Shown here: in pieces, positions 7,118 through 9,917 of the stretch
Layout: every line of letters starts with the position of its first letter
Numbering within the stretch: position 1 is the stretch's first letter
Assembly (NCBI GenBank): GCA_045128735.1
Contig: JBGVRT010000051.1
Span: forward strand, 1-9,917
Source of the DNA: RGIG8775 sp045128735
Lineage (GTDB): Bacteria > Bacillota > Clostridia > Oscillospirales > CAG-272
Reading direction: 5' to 3'
Length of the DNA stretch: 9,917 nt
The notes under the pieces: generated by a model
The model's input: the letters and a program-made list of their open reading frames with translations, nothing else
Database searches by the model: none
Told to the model about the DNA's origin: nothing
Made by a program: the position numbers and the translations under genes

Positions 7118-7268
7118 AAAATTATTGTTTAGTAGTGTGTTCGCACCGCAGCCCGCGAGAAAAGTTTTTGGGCGACTTTTTTCAAAAAGTCGCGTGTCTC
7201 GCGCCCGCAGGCGCATCGGTGTTTTCTTTGTGAGCTTTCTTTTGCGCCTTTTGGTACAAAAGAAAGCG
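7118..7268 (-). repeat. Dispersed structured repeat, copy B
   Basis: This is the most divergent copy, in inverted orientation to C. It keeps the GGTGCGAACACAC-like core (here GCGGTGCGAACACACTAC) and the AACAATAATTT end, which stops about 15 bases before the symporter ATG. Both main hairpins are present with changed but still paired arms: GCTTTCTTTTG/CAAAAGAAAGC (7234-7244 with 7257-7267) and a perfect 10-bp GCGACTTTTT/AAAAAGTCGC (7172-7181 with 7184-7193). Its middle section differs from the other copies, and the upstream 50-base block of A and C is not recognisable. Confidence 0.8.
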
Positions 7269-7319
7269 AGGTTACGGTTTACACCTTATAAAACGGTGAT
7301 AAAACAAAGCAAAATAATT

Positions 7320-7531
7320 AGTTTACACCACGTAAATTGTTACTTTTATTTGTGCATAGATTTTTTAACACACAAACAGGGAGTCCACTTTTTCTTTTGT
7401 ACCAAAAGGCGCAAAAGAAAAAGTTCCCAAAAAGAAAACGCCGCAGGGGGAGACGGTCGCTTTTTGAAAAAAGCTCCGCAAAAACTTTTCTCGCGGTGTG
7501 CGGTGCGAACACACTGCTAAACAATAATTTA
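7320..7531 (+). repeat. Dispersed structured repeat, copy C
   Basis: It aligns with copy A over the full length (7320-7531). The stems are ATTTGT/ATAGAT (7348-7353 with 7356-7361, needing two G-U pairs), ACTTTTTCTTTTG/CAAAAGAAAAAGT (7387-7399 with 7412-7424, 13 perfect pairs) and GCTTTTT/AAAAAGC (7459-7465 with 7468-7474). Together with B it fills most of the gene-free stretch between the symporter and groES. The remaining 7532-7627 holds only a small CCGCC/GGCGG palindrome and no gene. Confidence 0.85.
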
Positions 7532-7627
7532 TATGCTCTCCGCTCTTCAAATATCCATCTCCCAAAGCGTGACGTTCCCGCCGACAGGCGGCAAATGTTA
7601 ACTAAATGTAAAAAATGCCAAAAACTA

Positions 7628-7655
7628 TTGATTTTTTTCTAAATTGTTATATAAT
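7628..7655 (+). promoter_or_regulatory. groESL promoter
   Basis: TTGATT (7628-7633) and a perfect TATAAT (7650-7655) are 16 bases apart. The expected start of transcription, near 7662, falls immediately before the CIRCE operator, the usual arrangement for HrcA-controlled chaperone operons. Confidence 0.85.
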
Positions 7656-7663
7656 TAAGAGTG

Positions 7664-7690
7664 TTAGCACTCAAAACGCACGAGTGCCAA
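7664..7690 (+). promoter_or_regulatory. CIRCE operator (HrcA binding site)
   Basis: TTAGCACTC, nine bases, then GAGTGCCAA. This matches the CIRCE consensus TTAGCACTC-N9-GAGTGCTAA with a single change in the right arm. The HrcA repressor is expected to bind here and hold down groESL until heat or misfolded protein titrates GroEL away from HrcA. hrcA itself is not in the window. Confidence 0.96.
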
Positions 7691-7740
7691 AACCTAAATA
7701 TCAATTTGGTTAAATAAATCGTTTAAGGAGGATTTGAAAA

Positions 7741-8028
7741 ATGACTATCAAGCCATTGTCCGACAGAGTTGTTCTCAAGCCCACAGAGGCAGAGGAAAAG
7801 ACCAAGACGGGTATTATTCTTACCGCTTCCGCACAGGAAAAGCCCCAGATTGCCGAGGTTGTAGCGGTTGGTCCCGGTGAGTACGGTGAGGACGGCAAGC
7901 TTCGTCCCATGAACATCAAGGTGGGCGACAAGGTTATCGCCGCTAAGTACGCGGGCACAGAGGTCAAGGCTGACGGAATTGAGTACACAATCGTTCGTCA
8001 GGGCGACATTCTCGCAGTAGTTGAGTAA
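7741..8028 (+). CDS. groES: Co-chaperonin GroES (Hsp10)
   Basis: This 95-residue protein forms the heptameric lid of the GroEL folding chamber in the cytosol. The N-terminus MTIKPLSDRVVLKP, the mobile loop at about 17-33 (EEKTKTGIIL, whose hydrophobic end docks on GroEL), VVAVGPGE (40-47), VGDKVIAAKYAGTEV (61-75) and the C-terminal GDILAVVE are all typical, and the length is standard. A strong AAGGAGG (7725-7731) lies 9 bases before the ATG. It is the first gene of the groESL operon, 25 bases before groEL, under a sigma-A-type promoter with a CIRCE operator, so heat-inducible control by HrcA is expected. Confidence 0.98.
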   Translation: MTIKPLSDRVVLKPTEAEEKTKTGIILTASAQEKPQIAEVVAVGPGEYGEDGKLRPMNIKVGDKVIAAKYAGTEVKADGIEYTIVRQGDILAVVE

Positions 8029-8053
8029 TTTATTTTAAGGAAGGTGTTTTGAA

Positions 8054-9685
8054 ATGGCAAAGGATATTCTTTACGGAATAGAGGCAAGAAACGCGCTCCT
8101 TCGCGGCGTTGATAAGCTTGCTGACACAGTTAAGATCACACTCGGCCCCAAGGGTCGCAACGTAGTTCTCGACAAGAAGTACGGCTCTCCTCTTATCACA
8201 AACGACGGTGTTACCATCGCAAAGGAGATAGAGCTTGAGGACGCGGCTGAAAACATGGGCGCACAGCTCGTTAAGGAAGTTGCTACAAAGACAAACGATG
8301 CGGCAGGTGACGGTACGACAACCGCTACACTTCTCGCTCAGGCGGTTATCCGCGAGGGTATGAAGAACGTTACCGCAGGCGCTAACCCCATGGTTATTCG
8401 CAAGGGTATAAAGAAGGCTGTTGACCGCGCTGTTGAGTGCCTTATCGCAAACTCCAAGAAGGTTAACGGCAAGGAGGACATCGCACGTGTTGGTACTATC
8501 TCGGCAGGTGACGAGGTTATCGGTACGCTTATTGCCGACGCTATGGAAAAGGTAACAAGCGACGGCGTTATCACTGTTGAGGAGTCCAAGTCGGCAGATA
8601 CTTACTCCGAGGTTGTTGAGGGTATGCAGTTTGACCGCGGATACCTCTCTCCCTATATGGCAACAGATATGGACAAGATGGAGGCTGTTATCGACGACGC
8701 TTTCATTCTTATCACAGATAAGAAGATTTCCAACATTCAGGAGATTCTTCCCGTGCTTGAGCAGATAGTTCAGGCGGGCAAGAAGCTCGTAATTATTGCA
8801 GAGGACGTTGAGGGCGAGGCTCTCACCACTCTCGTGCTTAACAAGCTCCGCGGTACGTTCGCTTGCGTTGCGGTTAAGGCTCCCGGCTTTGGCGACAGAA
8901 GAAAAGAGATGCTTCGCGACATCGCAACTCTTACAGGCGGTGAGGTTATTTCCGAGGAGATCGGTCTTGACCTTAAGGAAGCTACCATTGATATGCTCGG
9001 TCGTGCACGTCAGGTTAAGGTTAACAAGGAAACAACGATTATCGTTGACGGCGCGGGCAACCCTGCCGACATTAAGGCTCGCATAGGTCAGATCAAGAAC
9101 GCTATCGAGACAACCACCTCCGACTTCGACCGCGAGAAGCTTCAGGAAAGACTTGCTAAGCTTTCGGGCGGTGTTGCCGTTATCAAGGTCGGCGCGGCTA
9201 CCGAGGCAGAGATGAAGGAAAAGAAGCTTCGCATTGAGGACGCTCTCAACGCTACAAAGGCGGCTGTTGAGGAGGGTATCGTTGCGGGAGGCGGAACAGC
9301 TTACCTTAACGTAATTCCCGAGGTTGCAAAGCTTATCGACACTGTAGACGGTGACGAAAAGACAGGCGTAAGAATCGTTGTTAAGGCACTTGAAGAGCCC
9401 GTTCGCCAGATCGCGGCAAACGCAGGCTTTGATGGCGCGGTTATCGTTGACAAGATCGTTAACAGCGGTAAGATCGGCTACGGCTTCGACGCATACAACG
9501 AGGAGTATTGCGATATGATGAGCGCGGGTATCGTTGACCCCACAAAGGTTACACGCTCGGCACTTCAGAACGCATCTTCTATCGCAAGCGTAATTCTTAC
9601 CACCGAGTCTGTTGTTGCGGACAAGAAGGAAGAGAATCCCGCACCCGCCGCACCTATGAACGGCGGAATGGGCGGAATGTATTGA
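8054..9685 (+). CDS. groEL: Chaperonin GroEL (Hsp60)
   Basis: This 543-residue protein is the ATP-driven folding chamber that works with GroES on unfolded cytosolic proteins. Family signatures are LGPKGRNVVLD (30-40), NDGVTIAKEIELED with D51 (50-63), GDGTTTATLLAQ (85-96, nucleotide binding), the catalytic Asp in IEDALNATKAAVEEG (D396), and VAGGGTAY. The C-terminus ends in a Gly-Met tail, GGMGGMY. It is full length with no breaks. The ribosome binding site AAGGAAGG (8037-8044) sits 9 bases before the ATG. It is the second gene of the CIRCE-controlled operon and is followed after 20 bases by a strong terminator. Confidence 0.99.
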   Translation: MAKDILYGIEARNALLRGVDKLADTVKITLGPKGRNVVLDKKYGSPLITNDGVTIAKEIELEDAAENMGAQLVKEVATKTNDAAGDGTTTATLLAQAVIREGMKNVTAGANPMVIRKGIKKAVDRAVECLIANSKKVNGKEDIARVGTISAGDEVIGTLIADAMEKVTSDGVITVEESKSADTYSEVVEGMQFDRGYLSPYMATDMDKMEAVIDDAFILITDKKISNIQEILPVLEQIVQAGKKLVIIAEDVEGEALTTLVLNKLRGTFACVAVKAPGFGDRRKEMLRDIATLTGGEVISEEIGLDLKEATIDMLGRARQVKVNKETTIIVDGAGNPADIKARIGQIKNAIETTTSDFDREKLQERLAKLSGGVAVIKVGAATEAEMKEKKLRIEDALNATKAAVEEGIVAGGGTAYLNVIPEVAKLIDTVDGDEKTGVRIVVKALEEPVRQIAANAGFDGAVIVDKIVNSGKIGYGFDAYNEEYCDMMSAGIVDPTKVTRSALQNASSIASVILTTESVVADKKEENPAPAAPMNGGMGGMY

Positions 9686-9705
9686 TAAAATCAGAACAAA
9701 CGCAT

Positions 9706-9742
9706 AAAACAAAAACAGCGGCATCGCCGCTGTTTTTGTTTT
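9706..9742 (+). terminator. groESL terminator
   Basis: A perfect 17-base inverted repeat (9706-9722 with 9726-9742) with an ATC loop. The GC-rich core ACAGCGGC/GCCGCTGT is followed by TTTTGTTTT. It lies 20 bases after the groEL stop, a textbook intrinsic terminator. The A-rich left flank means it could also work on transcripts from the other strand. Confidence 0.93.
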
Positions 9743-9757
9743 GGATATGTGGGCGGA

Positions 9758-9917
9758 TAAATTGGTGTTTGGCGGCGTGTTCGCACCGCACCCCGACAGA
9801 AAAGTTTTGCGGAGCTTTTTCAAAAGCGACCGCCTCCCCATGCGGCGTTTTTCTTTTGGGAACTTTTCTTTTTGCGCCTTTGGCTTCAAAAAGAAAAGTG
9901 GATTTCCTCTTTGGGTG
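9758..9917 (-). repeat. Dispersed structured repeat, copy D (cut by window end)
   Basis: On the minus strand it matches copy A (72-231) over 160 bases with only about eight substitutions and no net length change by eye. Hairpins are ACTTTTCTTTTTG/CAAAAAGAAAAGT (9862-9874 with 9887-9899, 13 perfect pairs) and GCTTTT/AAAAGC (9814-9819 with 9822-9827) with the flanking GCGG/CCGC pairing (9809-9812 with 9830-9833). Its 3' end lies 15 bases from the groESL terminator. The rest of the element probably continues beyond the window. Confidence 0.88.

Noticed and set aside
7103..7216. A 38-residue N-terminal extension of the symporter
   Set aside because: It is translated repeat B. The internal ATG at 7102 has AAGGAA at good spacing and fits the family N-terminus.
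8030..9889. A 619-codon open frame on the minus strand opposite groEL
   Set aside because: It is the antisense shadow of groEL. Its cysteine-, asparagine- and leucine-rich translation resembles no protein, and it continues through the terminator and repeat D.

Overview
The window looks like a chromosomal segment of an anaerobic, probably gut-associated member of the class Clostridia (Bacillota). The signs are a CIRCE-controlled groES-groEL operon with a GGM-rich GroEL tail, a class II aldolase of the Gram-positive type, strong AAGGAGG-like ribosome binding sites, sigma-A-like promoters, and many short palindromic intergenic repeats. The genus cannot be set from the sequence alone.

Layout. 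1-311 holds one copy (A) of a dispersed repeat and a terminator. 312-4562 (minus) is a tight two-gene operon. Its first gene is an 899-residue protein with about twelve membrane segments and a C-terminal McrB-like AAA+ ATPase. Three bases later comes a 515-residue partner, weakly similar to DUF2357/McrC-type partners but ending in zinc-ribbon motifs rather than an evident nuclease. 4563-4771 is a palindrome-rich spacer. 4772-5635 (minus) is class II fructose-bisphosphate aldolase, with a good promoter and a structured leader. 5750-7102 (minus) is an AGCS-family sodium:alanine/glycine symporter. 7103-7740 has no gene: it carries two inverted copies (B and C) of the dispersed repeat, then the groE promoter and CIRCE operator. 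7741-9685 (plus) is groES-groEL, closed by a strong terminator. 9758-9917 is a fourth repeat copy (D), cut by the window end.

The aldolase, symporter and chaperonin genes are ordinary housekeeping functions and show no functional link to one another. The AAA+/zinc-ribbon pair is the accessory element. It resembles McrBC-type (type IV restriction) modules, but the ATPase is built into the membrane, its sensor motif deviates from McrB, and the partner has no visible nuclease site. Its role is unknown.

The four repeat copies (about 150-210 bp) share hairpins whose arms change in a compensated way between copies. That argues that the folded shape, in DNA or RNA, is what is kept.
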